From Streptomyces sp. NBC_00102 (GTDB lineage: Bacteria > Actinomycetota > Actinomycetes > Streptomycetales > Streptomycetaceae), in NCBI RefSeq assembly GCF_026343115.1, contig NZ_JAPEMC010000004.1, forward strand, positions 186,001 through 250,000: DNA of 64,000 bases, read 5' to 3'. The notes below the pieces were generated by a model. It saw nothing but the letters and a program-made list of their open reading frames with translations. It had not been told where the DNA came from and did not search any database. Shown here one piece after another: positions 1 to 8,390 of this stretch; the first letter of the stretch is position 1, and every line of letters begins with the position of its first letter. A program made the translations under genes and the position numbers.

Positions 1-983
1 AGGAACCCGACTGCTACACCCGGCCCCCCGCACTCCACGACGAACTCACCGCCGAACTCGGCACGTTCCCCCTGTTCCACTTCTGGGGGCCCGGCGCCGA
101 CCTCGTCTCCAGCCGGTGGATCACCGACGCCACCCGGCACATCCTGCGCACCCGCACCCCCGACCTCGCCCTGTGCTACCTCCCGCACCTCGACTACGAC
201 CTCCAGCGCTACGGGCCCGACGACCCGCGTTCCCACCGCGCCGCCGCGGAGCTGGACGCCGTGATCGCACCGCTGCTGGACGACGCCCGCGCCGAGAACC
301 GCACCGTCGTGGTCCTCTCCGAGTACGGCATCACCCCCGTCGACCGCCCCGTCCACATCAACCGCGCCCTGCGCCGCGCCGGACTGCTGGAGGTGCACAC
401 CCAGGACGGCATGGAGTACCTGGACCCGATGGCTTCCCGCGCCTTCGCGGTCGCCGACCACCAGATCGCCCACATCTACGTACGCCGTCCCGAGGATCTT
501 GAGGCCACCCGCGCCGCACTCGCCGGCCTGCCGGGCGTCGACCTGCTCCTCGACGACGAGGGCAAGAAGGCCCACCACCTGGACCATCCCCGCTCCGGCG
601 AACTCGTCGCCCTGGCCGAACCGGACGCCTGGTTCACGTACTACTACTGGCTCGACGACGCCCGCGCCCCCGACTTCGCGCCCCTCGTCGAGATCCACCG
701 CAAACCCGGATACGACCCGGTCGAGCTGTTCATGGACCCGCTCGATCCCTACGTCAAGGTCAAGGCCGCCACCGCGCTCGCCCGCAAGAAGCTCGGCATG
801 CGCTACCGCATGGCGGTCGTCCCCCTCGACGCCTCACCCGTACGCGGCAGCCACGGCCGCCTCCCGGAACGCGACGAGGACGGCCCGCTCCTCATCTGCT
901 CCACCCCCGACGCGGTCGGCGACCGCATCGCTGCCACCGACGTGAAGTCCCTGCTGCTCGCCCTGGCCGGCCTGCCCCGGTGA
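1..983 (+). CDS. Alkaline phosphatase superfamily protein (type I phosphodiesterase/nucleotide pyrophosphatase-like), 5' truncated by window edge
   Basis: The reading frame is open from base 3 to the TGA ending at 983, giving about 326 residues; the true start lies outside the window. The segment LPHLDYDLQRYGPDD and a following VVVLSEYGITPVDRPVH resemble the metal-site region of phosphodiesterase/nucleotide pyrophosphatase enzymes, in which the second motif is usually SDHG. A later FAVADHQIAHIYV segment supplies another Asp-His pair. Proteins of this kind occur in ebo-type metabolite-export clusters as well as alone, so the substrate cannot be stated. The next gene is convergent and about 47 bp away. 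The family call rests on motif and general resemblance; the SEYG variant leaves it open whether the enzyme has the usual two-metal chemistry. Confidence 0.75.
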   Translation, partial: EPDCYTRPPALHDELTAELGTFPLFHFWGPGADLVSSRWITDATRHILRTRTPDLALCYLPHLDYDLQRYGPDDPRSHRAAAELDAVIAPLLDDARAENRTVVVLSEYGITPVDRPVHINRALRRAGLLEVHTQDGMEYLDPMASRAFAVADHQIAHIYVRRPEDLEATRAALAGLPGVDLLLDDEGKKAHHLDHPRSGELVALAEPDAWFTYYYWLDDARAPDFAPLVEIHRKPGYDPVELFMDPLDPYVKVKAATALARKKLGMRYRMAVVPLDASPVRGSHGRLPERDEDGPLLICSTPDAVGDRIAATDVKSLLLALAGLPR

Positions 984-1029
984 CCCCCCGTACCGGGGCC
1001 GGTACCGCACGGCTCCCCGGCGCAGAGAG

Positions 1030-1935
1030 TCAGTGAGATCCGGCGGCCTCCTCGGCGACGGTGATCCCCAGCCGGCCGGCCACGTCGGTCAGGGTGGCCC
1101 CCAGGGGGAGTGCGACACGGGCGACGGCGTGCCGGTCGCCCCGCGTCGGGTCCCTGTTGACGATCACCACCGGCTTGCCGTCCCCGGCCGCCTGGCGAAC
1201 GAACCGGAGACCGGACATCACCGTCAGTGACGAGCCGAGGACCAGCAGCGTTGCCGCGTCACGGACCATGGCGCGGCAACGCTCCACCCGTTCCGGGGGC
1301 ACGGCCTCGCCGAAGAACACCACGTCCGGCTTGAGGACGCCGCCGCAGACCGCACAGGGCACCACATGGAAGTCCCCGACCTGCTCGTCCGTGAGGTCGG
1401 CGTCACCGTCCGGGTTGAGGACCGCGGCCACCGGCGCGAAGCCCCTGTTGGCCTCCTCCAGCCGGACGGCGAGTTCGCGGCGCGCGACGAACGTGCCGCA
1501 GGAGAGGCAGACGACCCGGTCCAGGCTCCCGTGGAGCTCCACGGCGTCCCGGCTCCCGGCCGCCTGGTGCAGACCGTCGACGTTCTGGGTGATCACACCG
1601 GAGAGCAGGCCGTGCCGCGCGAACGCGGACACCGCCCGGTGTCCCGCGTTGGGGCGGGCGCGGCCGAACGTACGCCACCCGAGGTGGCTGCGCGCCCAGT
1701 AGCGACGCCGGGCCCCGGCGTCGCCGGTGAACTCCTGGTAGGTCATCGGGGTGTGCCGGCTCAGGCTCCCGCCGTCCCCCCGGTAGTCGGGAATACCCGA
1801 CTCCGTGGAGATGCCCGCCCCGCTGAGTACCAGCACACCGCCGGCGCTCAGCGCCTCGGCGACCGGAGCGGGATCAGTGGTTCCGGGCGGCAGGTCTTCG
1901 GGAGGCGTCCAGGTCAGAGTGGGGCGCATGCGCAT
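1030..1935 (-). CDS. Sir2-family NAD-dependent protein deacylase (sirtuin)
   Basis: 301 residues from ATG 1935 (a second in-frame ATG lies two codons on). The NAD-binding motif GAGISTESGIPDYRG sits near residue 40. TQNVDGLH, with the catalytic His, is near residue 117, and a four-Cys zinc site follows (CLSC, then CAVC about 50 residues on), continuing into GGVLKPDVVFFGE. All are hallmarks of an active sirtuin that transfers acyl groups from lysine to ADP-ribose and releases nicotinamide. The length is normal for actinobacterial sirtuins. It is cytoplasmic, with no signal peptide or membrane segment. It is convergent with the upstream phosphatase-like gene and divergent from the sortase, so it probably forms its own transcription unit. 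The protein targets cannot be inferred from context. Confidence 0.93.
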   Translation of the reverse strand: MRMRPTLTWTPPEDLPPGTTDPAPVAEALSAGGVLVLSGAGISTESGIPDYRGDGGSLSRHTPMTYQEFTGDAGARRRYWARSHLGWRTFGRARPNAGHRAVSAFARHGLLSGVITQNVDGLHQAAGSRDAVELHGSLDRVVCLSCGTFVARRELAVRLEEANRGFAPVAAVLNPDGDADLTDEQVGDFHVVPCAVCGGVLKPDVVFFGEAVPPERVERCRAMVRDAATLLVLGSSLTVMSGLRFVRQAAGDGKPVVIVNRDPTRGDRHAVARVALPLGATLTDVAGRLGITVAEEAAGSH

Positions 1936-2248
1936 GCCCCCAGGTTACGGCGGCGCCGCCCGACGGGTCCCGGGCGCCGCCACCGGCGCCGCCACCGTCC
2001 GGTCATGACCGGTTGAACCGCGGCGGAGGGGCGTCGGCTCCGGGCGTCGGCTCCGGGCTGCCGCACCGCCGCCCGGGGACAGCCTTCGCGTACGACGCCG
2101 AACCCGGGGGCTCCGGGCGCCGGCCGCGGTCGCGCCGTCGGAACAGGGGTGCTTCACGTCGGCGGCGAGGCTGGACCACCGGTGGTCTACTGGGGTGGAG
2201 CGGGAGGCGCCCCGCCCTCCCGCTCCGTCTCTATGCCGGGGTACCGCC

Positions 2249-2974
2249 ATGCGTCCTTCCTCCGCCGTCGTGAGACGTGTTCCGCAGGCCGCCGTCGCCC
2301 TCGCCGCCGTACTGGCGGCAGGCAGCCCGGCCGCCTCCGCGTTCGCACATTCCCCGGGCGCTCCGGCGCCCGCCGCGGTCACGCTCTCCTCGATCGCCGC
2401 GGCTCCCGCCGTCGCCGGTCCGCCCGCATCCTTCGGCGTGCCGGCCGACAGGACGGATCCCCGGACCGAGGTGGCACGTCTCGCCATTCCGGCGATCGGC
2501 GTCACGAACCTGTCCGTGGTCCCGTACCGGGGCACCACGGACGACACGCCGGGTACCCGTATCCAGGACAGGGGAGAGGCCGCGAGCCCCTACGGCGAGG
2601 ACGGTGGCGTCGGGCCGGGCGAGACCGGGAACTACCTGGTGACGGCCCACCGGCTGGCCGCCGGGGGGCCGCTGCGCGATCTCCCGGCGCTCGCCAGGGG
2701 CGACACCGTCCTGGTGACGGAGGGGGGCACGGTGTACGAGTACCGGATCACCGAAACCCGGAAGACCTCCTTCCGCTCGGCCCGTTCGCTCGCCGAGCAA
2801 CGGGCGGAAGTGCCGGGCGAACCCGGTGAGAAGCCGTCCCGGGCCATGATCACCATTTCCACCTGCGCCACGCCGGAGGACGACGCGGCAGGAAACCACT
2901 GGCGCGACGCCCACCACAATCCGGAGCACCGCATCGACAAGATCGGCGTACTGGTCTCCGCCCGCCCGGCCTGA
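2249..2974 (+). CDS. Class E/F-like sortase, secreted or membrane-anchored
   Basis: 241 residues from ATG 2249; earlier in-frame starts would put charged residues before an obvious signal or anchor segment (AAVALAAVLAAGSPAASAFA). The sortase fold is marked by YLVTAHRLAAGGPLRDL, with the catalytic His of the TxHR motif, and by MITISTCATPEDD, with the catalytic Cys of the TxTC-type motif. A downstream Arg (NHWRDAHHN) is the likely third active-site residue. Sortases cleave a cell-wall sorting signal and transfer the protein to peptidoglycan or another nucleophile. No substrate gene with an LPXTG-type tail is next to it, so it may act as an unlinked housekeeping or class F-like enzyme. The shine-dalgarno is weak, so the start is less certain than the domain. 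Confidence 0.85.
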   Translation: MRPSSAVVRRVPQAAVALAAVLAAGSPAASAFAHSPGAPAPAAVTLSSIAAAPAVAGPPASFGVPADRTDPRTEVARLAIPAIGVTNLSVVPYRGTTDDTPGTRIQDRGEAASPYGEDGGVGPGETGNYLVTAHRLAAGGPLRDLPALARGDTVLVTEGGTVYEYRITETRKTSFRSARSLAEQRAEVPGEPGEKPSRAMITISTCATPEDDAAGNHWRDAHHNPEHRIDKIGVLVSARPA

Positions 2975-3044
2975 GCCCTCCGCGCCACGCGCCGTCGGCG
3001 GACCGTACCGCCCGGCCGAGCGCGGCGCGAAATATGTCGAATCG

Positions 3045-3063
3045 ACGGTAATGGGACTACCGT
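3045..3063. promoter_or_regulatory. Inverted repeat just upstream of the zinc-ribbon gene
   Basis: ACGGTA and TACCGT form a 6-bp inverted repeat with a 7-bp spacer, ending six bases before ATG 3070. The site is AT-richer than its surroundings, and no purine-rich ribosome binding site separates it from the ATG. It may be an operator overlapping the core promoter of a leaderless gene. The pairing is seen directly; the role is inferred. Confidence 0.4.
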
Positions 3064-3069
3064 AAAAGT

Positions 3070-3321
3070 ATGGCCAGTACCGAGCGCGATACCGATCGGC
3101 AGGCCGGTTACACCTGCCCGGCCTGTGGGCGGCCCGTCGAGAGCGAGGTCGTGCGGCGCAAGACCCTCGGTATCTTCGTACCGCGATGGGGTCCGGGAGC
3201 CTGTCACCACGCGGACTGTCCCAGATCCGCGGACGAGCCCGCGGAGACGGGTTCCCGCAAGCGTCACGTCAGGGCTCCCGGGCGCGCCGATCCCCGCCCG
3301 TACCAGGGCCGGCACCGCTGA
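3070..3321 (+). CDS. Small zinc-ribbon-like protein
   Basis: 83 residues. The first half carries a CPACG motif near residue 16 and a second Cys/His group (CHHADCPR) near residue 45. The spacing suits a treble-clef or zinc-ribbon metal site. Between them lies a basic stretch, RRKTLGIFVPRWGPG. The C-terminal third is basic and low complexity, possibly disordered. I cannot assign a function; the fold suggests nucleic-acid or protein binding. There is no clear ribosome binding site before ATG 3070, only an inverted repeat ending six bases upstream, which fits a leaderless mRNA. The next gene is convergent. Confidence 0.6.
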   Translation: MASTERDTDRQAGYTCPACGRPVESEVVRRKTLGIFVPRWGPGACHHADCPRSADEPAETGSRKRHVRAPGRADPRPYQGRHR

Positions 3322-3374
3322 ACTCCGGCCCCGGGCCGGAGTTCCCGGGGTCGCTGTGCGGGAACATCCTTCTC

Positions 3375-3971
3375 TCAGGGGTGGACGGGGAAGGACGCCT
3401 GGAGGGCGAGCCGCCGTTCCGCTCCGTCGCCGATACGCTCCAGTTCCTCGTCGAGCGCGAGGAACTCCTCCCACCGCGGCCTGCCCGTGGCCAGGGCCAG
3501 TTCGGTGACGACGAGATCTTCGAGGTCCGGAACGCGCTTGTTCTTCCAGACCTTGTCGGCGGTGCTCACCAGCAGGTCTTCGAGCGTGGTCCCGGGAGCG
3601 GTCCACGCGGCGTGCGTTCCTGCGTAGCGCGCCAGACCGGCGTCGAATCCGTGGGCCAACAGCAGTTCTCTTCCGGCCTCTTCGTGGCGGGAACCCGGCC
3701 CGGAGAGTTCGTCGGGGTGTTCCGTTTTGCCGATGTCGTGCGTTGCCGCCCCGAAGAGAACGGCGGCGCGGTCGAAGGCGAGACCGGGAGCGCGCAGTTG
3801 CGTCCAGTCGGCCAGTCGCAGCGCCACGTCGTGCACGGCGCGCAGATGTGCGGCCAGGCGTGGGGGAGCGGCCAGCAGGCGCAGGAGATCCACTACGGCC
3901 GGGGGCAGGGGTATCAGGGATGGATCGGTGGGGCCGAGCATGGCCCGGGACAGCAGGTCCGATGACGTCAC
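3375..3971 (-). CDS. HD-domain protein, putative phosphohydrolase
   Basis: 198 residues from GTG 3971; ATG 3941 is an equally good start, because neither has a strong ribosome binding site. The sequence LRAVHDVALRLADW followed by AATHDIGKTEHPDEL gives the His and His-Asp pair of the HD metal-dependent phosphohydrolase superfamily. A later RHEEAGRELLLAHG and YAGTHAAW supply further His ligands. Family members hydrolyse nucleotides or other phosphate esters using divalent metals. The substrate is unknown. The reading frame continues open upstream to 4202, but that extension is Arg/Pro rich and looks non-coding. It stands alone between convergent and same-strand neighbours. Confidence 0.75.
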   Translation of the reverse strand: MTSSDLLSRAMLGPTDPSLIPLPPAVVDLLRLLAAPPRLAAHLRAVHDVALRLADWTQLRAPGLAFDRAAVLFGAATHDIGKTEHPDELSGPGSRHEEAGRELLLAHGFDAGLARYAGTHAAWTAPGTTLEDLLVSTADKVWKNKRVPDLEDLVVTELALATGRPRWEEFLALDEELERIGDGAERRLALQASFPVHP

Positions 3972-4238
3972 CGGGGCATGATAGGGGTGTTTCGTGATTC
4001 CGGAGGGGACCGGGACGGCACTGGAGTGGTGCCCCGAATCTCGGATCCGGGTACTTCGCCTCCTGGAGACGGCGGTGTCAATTCCGTCCTGTGCCAACCG
4101 AGTCGGGTGGGCGGGCCGGGCCGGACGCCCGGAGTGCGGGGCCACGTGGGTCCGTGGGCGGACAGCCGAGAAGGCTCTGCGCCGAGGAGCCCCGCCGGGC
4201 ACTGCGCGGAGCCGTCCGCGAGGCAGACGCGGGACGTG

Positions 4239-4787
4239 TCAGAGCCGTCTCGTGGTGAGAAGGTTGGTTCCGTGCACCGCGTCCACTTCCCTCCGCCCGG
4301 TCTCCGTGAATCCGACCTTGGCCAGAACGCGTCGGGAAGCGGTGTTCCAGTCCCAGACAGTGGCCCAGAGACGTTCGTGCCCGGATGATCTCGCCCAGTC
4401 CAGAACCGCCGACGAGGCCTCGGTGGCGTACCCCTGACGCCAGACCCGGCGCAGCAGCTCGAATGCGAGTTCCGGTTCTCCCGCCGGGCCTCGCCCGCTG
4501 TCGACCAGACCGCAGTAGCCGATGACATCACGAGAGGCCTTCCGCTCGATCGCCAGCAGCCCGGTCGACCACACCTGGTCGTCGCGGATCGAATCCTCGA
4601 GTTCCGCGACCGTGGGGTGTCCGTCCTCGTCGATGCGGCGGTGCGGCGGCACGCGTGGATCACGTTCGGTCCACAGTTCACGCTGGACGGCGGCCTCGGC
4701 GACCCGCCAGGGTCTGAGTAGCAGGCGACCGGTCTCCAGTACGACCTCACTGCCCCCAGCCGCGCCACCTGTCATGGTGGCAACCAT
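4239..4787 (-). CDS. GNAT-family N-acetyltransferase (RimJ/RimL-like)
   Basis: 182 residues from ATG 4787 (ATG 4775 is an alternative). VVLETGRLLLRPWR is the typical opening beta strand of RimJ-like acetyltransferases. WRQGYATEASSAVLDWA is the acetyl-CoA binding motif A, with Q-G-Y-A in the pyrophosphate loop. WDWNTASRRVLAKVGFTETG is the conserved C-terminal helix and beta bulge. It should transfer acetyl from acetyl-CoA to an amine of a protein N terminus or a small molecule. The acceptor is not evident. About 250 bp with no recognised gene separate it from the TetR gene upstream. Confidence 0.85.
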   Translation of the reverse strand: MVATMTGGAAGGSEVVLETGRLLLRPWRVAEAAVQRELWTERDPRVPPHRRIDEDGHPTVAELEDSIRDDQVWSTGLLAIERKASRDVIGYCGLVDSGRGPAGEPELAFELLRRVWRQGYATEASSAVLDWARSSGHERLWATVWDWNTASRRVLAKVGFTETGRREVDAVHGTNLLTTRRL

Positions 4788-5038
4788 GCCACGGGTGAAC
4801 GCGGTTGTCGTGCCACGAGGGCGATGGTCCGCCGGGCATGGACGTCCGATGTACCGGGCGGCCGGGACCCCGCCGTCGAAGATCCTGACCCGCGAGATCT
4901 CCACCCGCGGTTCGGACAGGGGCACTTGCGGCCCCCTCGACGGGTGTGCCCGTGGAGCGCGCGTCAGGTTCGCGCCCCACGGGCGGTCATGGGGGAGGGC
5001 GCCGGCCGTCGGCCCGGTCGGGGCGAACGGCGCGAGCG

Positions 5039-5587
5039 CTACCGGCTTTCCGCGGTGAGGCGGGCCACCGCCTCACGGGTGAGCGCGCGGTCGTGAGGGT
5101 CGGGGTCCAGGGCGCGGTGCAGCGTCATGCCTTCGATCAGCGCGTCGACCTGCCGGGCGGTGTCCGGGTCGAAGCACCGCTCCAGGAGGGCGCGGCTGCG
5201 CACCATCCATGCCTGGGTCAGTTCCCGGTACTCCGGGCGGCGTGCGGCGAGGGTGTACAGCTCCTGGGCGAGGACGAGGTCCCGGCGGGGCCCCTCGGAC
5301 AGCGTGTGGATGAGGTCGGTGACAGCCTCACGGGCCTGTTCGACGGTCTCCACGCCGGTGAGATGGCGCTCGAAGACGGCCACGATATGGCTCGCGAAGA
5401 GAGTGAACGCCTCGCGCAGCAGCCCGTCGATGCCGTCGAAGTGGTACGTCATCGAGCCGAGCGGGACCTCGGCCCGTACCGCGATCTTGCGGTGCGAGAC
5501 GCCGGGCACTCCGTCGTCCGCGATCAGGTCGAGGGTGGCGGAGAGGATGCGCTCCCGCCGCTGCGGGTCCGCCTGCCCGGTCGCCAT
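5039..5587 (-). CDS. TetR-family transcriptional regulator
   Basis: 182 residues from ATG 5587. The N-terminal helix-turn-helix is seen in RERILSATLDLIADDG and VSHRKIAVRAEVPLGSMTYHF (residues 10-50), after which the ligand-binding helical domain diverges, as usual. Its ATG overlaps the TGA of the acetyltransferase upstream (TGATG), so the two are translationally coupled. The two palindromes in front of that acetyltransferase are the obvious candidate operator, which would make this a self-repressing unit. The ligand is unknown. Confidence 0.9.
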   Translation of the reverse strand: MATGQADPQRRERILSATLDLIADDGVPGVSHRKIAVRAEVPLGSMTYHFDGIDGLLREAFTLFASHIVAVFERHLTGVETVEQAREAVTDLIHTLSEGPRRDLVLAQELYTLAARRPEYRELTQAWMVRSRALLERCFDPDTARQVDALIEGMTLHRALDPDPHDRALTREAVARLTAESR

Positions 5588-6171
5588 CAGATTCCGCGCA
5601 CCGGGCGGGCCGGGTTGCCGACCGCGACGACATCGGCGGGGATGTCCTTGGTGACCACGGAGCCCGCTCCGACGACGGAGTTGTCGCCGATGGACACCCC
5701 CGGGCACACGATGACGCCGCCGCCGAGCCAGACGTTGTCGCCGATGGTGATGGGAAGCGCCGCTTCCAGCTTGTCCCGGCGCGGCTGCGGATCCACCGGG
5801 TGGGTGGGGGTGAGGAGTTGGACGTTCGGGCCGATCTGGCAGTCCTCGCCGATGGTGATCCGCGCGACGTCCAGGGCCGTCAGATTGTAGTTGACGAACG
5901 TGCGGGCCCCGACGGTGATGTTGCTGCCGTAGTCGACGAAGAGCGGCGGCCGCACGTCGACGCCCTCGCCCACCGACCCGAGCAACTCGGCCAGGACGGA
6001 ACCCGGTTGGCCGCCGTCCGCGAGGTACGCCTCCTGGTAGGAGGCGGTGAGCCGCATCGCCCGCCGCTGCCGCCGGGCGATCTCGGGGTCGTCGGCGATG
6101 TACAGATCCCCGGCGAGCATGCGCTCCAGCTGGGTGCGCGGGTCGTCGGCAAAGTAGTCCGTCGTCGTCAT
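5587..6171 (-). CDS. maa: Maltose/galactoside O-acetyltransferase family (hexapeptide-repeat enzyme)
   Basis: 194 residues from ATG 6171. The N-terminal Maa/NodL/LacA helical cap (MLAGDLYIADDPEIARRQRR) is followed by left-handed beta-helix hexapeptide repeats (ITIGEDCQIGPNVQLL, ITIGDNVWLGGGVIVCPGV, IGDNSVVGAGSVVTKDIP). The acceptor His is in LLTPTHPVD. The family acetylates sugar hydroxyls with acetyl-CoA as a trimer. The gene is first in a two-gene unit with tetR and is preceded by twin palindromes within 40 bp of the start, which implies TetR control. The true substrate may be a sugar-containing metabolite rather than maltose. Confidence 0.88.
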   Translation of the reverse strand: MTTTDYFADDPRTQLERMLAGDLYIADDPEIARRQRRAMRLTASYQEAYLADGGQPGSVLAELLGSVGEGVDVRPPLFVDYGSNITVGARTFVNYNLTALDVARITIGEDCQIGPNVQLLTPTHPVDPQPRRDKLEAALPITIGDNVWLGGGVIVCPGVSIGDNSVVGAGSVVTKDIPADVVAVGNPARPVRGI

Positions 6172-6173
6172 GA

Positions 6174-6206
6174 GTACGATCGTACACCTTGAATGTACGA
6201 ACGTAC
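6174..6206. promoter_or_regulatory. Twin palindromic operator for the maa-tetR unit
   Basis: GTACGATCGTAC (6174-6185) is a perfect 12-bp palindrome. GTACGAACGTAC (6195-6206) is the same sequence with one central mismatch to its complement. Their centres are 21 bp apart, two helical turns, which would place two dimers on the same DNA face. They sit just 3 bp upstream of ATG 6171 on the minus strand. The arrangement is typical of TetR autorepression; binding itself is inferred. Confidence 0.7.
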
Positions 6207-6367
6207 GCTCCTTGCTTCCGGCGTGTCGGCTCACCCGGCGCACGGCCCTGGGAGCCTGGGTCCTCCCGAAGGTCGTGGTGTCGCACCGACCGTGGACCGC
6301 TGTCGGTACTTCGTCCGCCGGCCCGTGCCTGTGTCCTGCCCGTGTGCCGGTAGGGGGTGACGTTCCG

Positions 6368-6961
6368 TCAATCGGCCTCCGCCGGAGCGGAGACCGGAAG
6401 CCCGGTCGAGGAGCGGGCGCGTCGGTGGGCCGCGACCCGTTCGCGGGTCGCGCAGCGGCGGGAGCAGTAGCGGCGCTCCGGTCCGCTGCCCCGGGCGAGG
6501 AACACGTCGCGGCAGCCGGGGGACGCGCACACGGCGCCCGGTGGTCGTTGGGAGTCCCAGACGAGGACGGTCAGAGCCATGCACGACGAGCTGAGGAACC
6601 ACTCCTCCCACGGCGACTCGTCGTCCTCGTCGAGGTGCGGATGCCAGGGACTGCCGCCGCCGTGCGAGGTCAGCCGGAGCTGCCCGGTGTGGTCGCGCAG
6701 GAGGCGGTTGAGCGCCGTGGCGGCGGTGTCGGCGTGCTCGGCGGCGAACACCTCCCGCAGCAGAACGGCGGCCTCGCGCATTCCCGCGACATCGTCCGGG
6801 GTGAGGGTGATGGGGCCCGTCTCGCCGAAGTCGCGCAGTACGGAGGTGATTGCGAGGGTGTCGGCGTGTTCGGCGGCGAGCGCGTTGACCAGCGCGGCGG
6901 TCCGCCTGGCCGTGGCCAGTACCGAGTGCCGGGTCGACCAGTCGTCGGAAGAGGAGGACAT
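6368..6961 (-). CDS. CGNR zinc-finger (ABATE-domain) putative regulator
   Basis: 197 residues from ATG 6961; ATG 6979 is an in-frame alternative adding six residues. The C terminus carries the CGNR-type zinc finger, CASPGCRDVF, then YCSRRCATRERVAAHRRAR, with four Cys for zinc and a basic recognition tail. The N-terminal two thirds match the helical stress-associated ABATE-like region (RTAALVNALAAEHADTL). It is divergently placed 57 bp from an MFS exporter, so it probably regulates that exporter or senses its substrate. No enzyme motif was seen. Confidence 0.85.
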   Translation of the reverse strand: MSSSSDDWSTRHSVLATARRTAALVNALAAEHADTLAITSVLRDFGETGPITLTPDDVAGMREAAVLLREVFAAEHADTAATALNRLLRDHTGQLRLTSHGGGSPWHPHLDEDDESPWEEWFLSSSCMALTVLVWDSQRPPGAVCASPGCRDVFLARGSGPERRYCSRRCATRERVAAHRRARSSTGLPVSAPAEAD

Positions 6962-6994
6962 CCGGCGAATGTAACGCATGTGGCGGGGTTCTGA

Positions 6995-7008
6995 GTTACC
7001 TGTGTAAC
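6995..7008. promoter_or_regulatory. Inverted repeat in the CGNR/MFS divergent promoter
   Basis: GTTACCTGTGTAAC is a 5-bp inverted repeat with a 4-bp spacer, ending 10 bases before the MFS ATG. A related GTAACG half-site occurs at 6971 and another, GTTACG, lies inside the start of the MFS gene. It is a candidate operator for the adjacent regulator. Confidence 0.4.
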
Positions 7009-7017
7009 GTTCTGCGG

Positions 7018-8205
7018 ATGAATAAGCGTTACGCCCTCCCGGTCTTCGTCGCCGGGGCGTTGGCCGCCCGCACGGGGGACGGGATGTCCGGGCCCGCATT
7101 GCTGCTGGCCGGGTACGCCCTGACCGGGTCGGCCACCGGCGCGTCCGCGCTGCTCGCGGGCATCACCGTCGCCGCGGTGGTGGGCGGACCGGTGCTGGGG
7201 GCACTGCTCGACCGGGCGGGGCACCCCGGCCGCATGCTGGCCGGATCCCTGGTCCTGTACGCGACGGGCCTCGGCGTGATCCTGGCGGGTCTCGGCCGGT
7301 GGCCGTTCGCGGTCACCCTCTTGACCGCGGTCCTGACGGGGCTGGCGGCGCCCGCCCTCTCGGGCGGCTGGACGGCCCAACTGCCCGAGGTGGTGGCACC
7401 CGACCGCCTGCCCGGGGCGAATGCGTCCGACGCGATGACCTTCGGTGCGGCGAGCCTGGCCGGCCCCGCACTCGCCGGCGTGGTGGCGGAAGCGCTGGGC
7501 GCACCGGCCGCTCTCGTCGTCTCAGCGGTACTCGTCGGCGCGGCGGTCCCCGTCGCCTGGACGCTGCCCCACCGGCCCGGCCCGCGCATCCCCGACCGTG
7601 CGGCCACGATTCTCGGCGACCTCGTCGCCGGAGCCAGAACCATCCTGAGCAGACCCGCTCTGGCACGTGCGACCCTTGTTTCGATCCTCTCCTGCACGGC
7701 ACAGGGAATGCTGACGGCCTGCCTCGTGCCTCTGGGCGAGCACGTTCTGGGCGGCGCCGGCCGAGGAGCCGTGCTCCTCACCTGCGCGGCGGTCGCGGCC
7801 CTGACGGCCAACGCCGTCCTCGCGGGATTCCCGTCCTCCCTCGCACCCGACACGATCGTGTGGGCCGCCGCTCTCGTCCAGGCGGCCGCCCTAGTCCTCG
7901 CCGCCCGCGCCGGACCCGCCTTGCTCCTCGGAGCCGTACTCCTGGCGGGAGCTGCCGAAGGCCCCCAGCTCGCGGCCGTGTTCGCGATCCGGCACCGCGA
8001 ATCCCCGCCCCGCCTGCGCGGCCAGATCTTCAGTACCGGCGCCGGAGTGAAGCTGACCGGATTCGCCCTGGGAGCTGCCGTCGCCGGACCGGCCGGGACC
8101 TGGTCCCTTCCCGGCACGCTGCTCCTCGCGGCGGGCGTGTCGGCCCTGGCGGTGCCGGCCGCCTTCGCGATCCGGCCGCCTTCGCGATCCCTTCGACGGC
8201 GGTGA
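7018..8205 (+). CDS. MFS transporter (drug/metabolite exporter type)
   Basis: 395 residues with about twelve hydrophobic segments. The first (FVAGALAARTGDGMSGPALLLAGYAL) is followed by the loop GALLDRAGHPGR, equivalent to the G-x-L-x-D-R motif A of the major facilitator superfamily. A central charged loop (TLPHRPGPRIPDRAA) separates the two six-helix halves. It probably exports a small compound by proton antiport. Context suggests control by the divergent CGNR protein. The last 30 bases contain a direct repeat of CCTTCGCGATCC, so the C terminus may have grown by slippage. The substrate is unknown. Confidence 0.85.
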   Translation: MNKRYALPVFVAGALAARTGDGMSGPALLLAGYALTGSATGASALLAGITVAAVVGGPVLGALLDRAGHPGRMLAGSLVLYATGLGVILAGLGRWPFAVTLLTAVLTGLAAPALSGGWTAQLPEVVAPDRLPGANASDAMTFGAASLAGPALAGVVAEALGAPAALVVSAVLVGAAVPVAWTLPHRPGPRIPDRAATILGDLVAGARTILSRPALARATLVSILSCTAQGMLTACLVPLGEHVLGGAGRGAVLLTCAAVAALTANAVLAGFPSSLAPDTIVWAAALVQAAALVLAARAGPALLLGAVLLAGAAEGPQLAAVFAIRHRESPPRLRGQIFSTGAGVKLTGFALGAAVAGPAGTWSLPGTLLLAAGVSALAVPAAFAIRPPSRSLRRR

Positions 8206-8308
8206 TCGGGCCGACGGCTGTGGTCGGACCGACGGCCGCCACCGGTCACCGCGATCCCCCCGAGCCGCCGGCAGCAGCGCGAACACGGCGGCGCCGCCGT
8301 CCGCGCGA

Positions 8309-8343
8309 ACGCTCCGGTCGGCCTGTCCGGTCGGCCGGAGCGT
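8309..8343. terminator. Hairpin between convergent MFS and GAPDH genes
   Basis: ACGCTCCGG and CCGGAGCGT form a 9-bp perfect stem around a GC-rich loop of 17 bases. It lies between two converging stop codons, where a bidirectional terminator is expected. There is no T run, which is usual for Streptomyces terminators. Confidence 0.6.
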
Positions 8344-8390
8344 CGATGTGGGTGCGCGCGGAGCCGGGGCAGCCGCTGCCCGGCTTCCGG

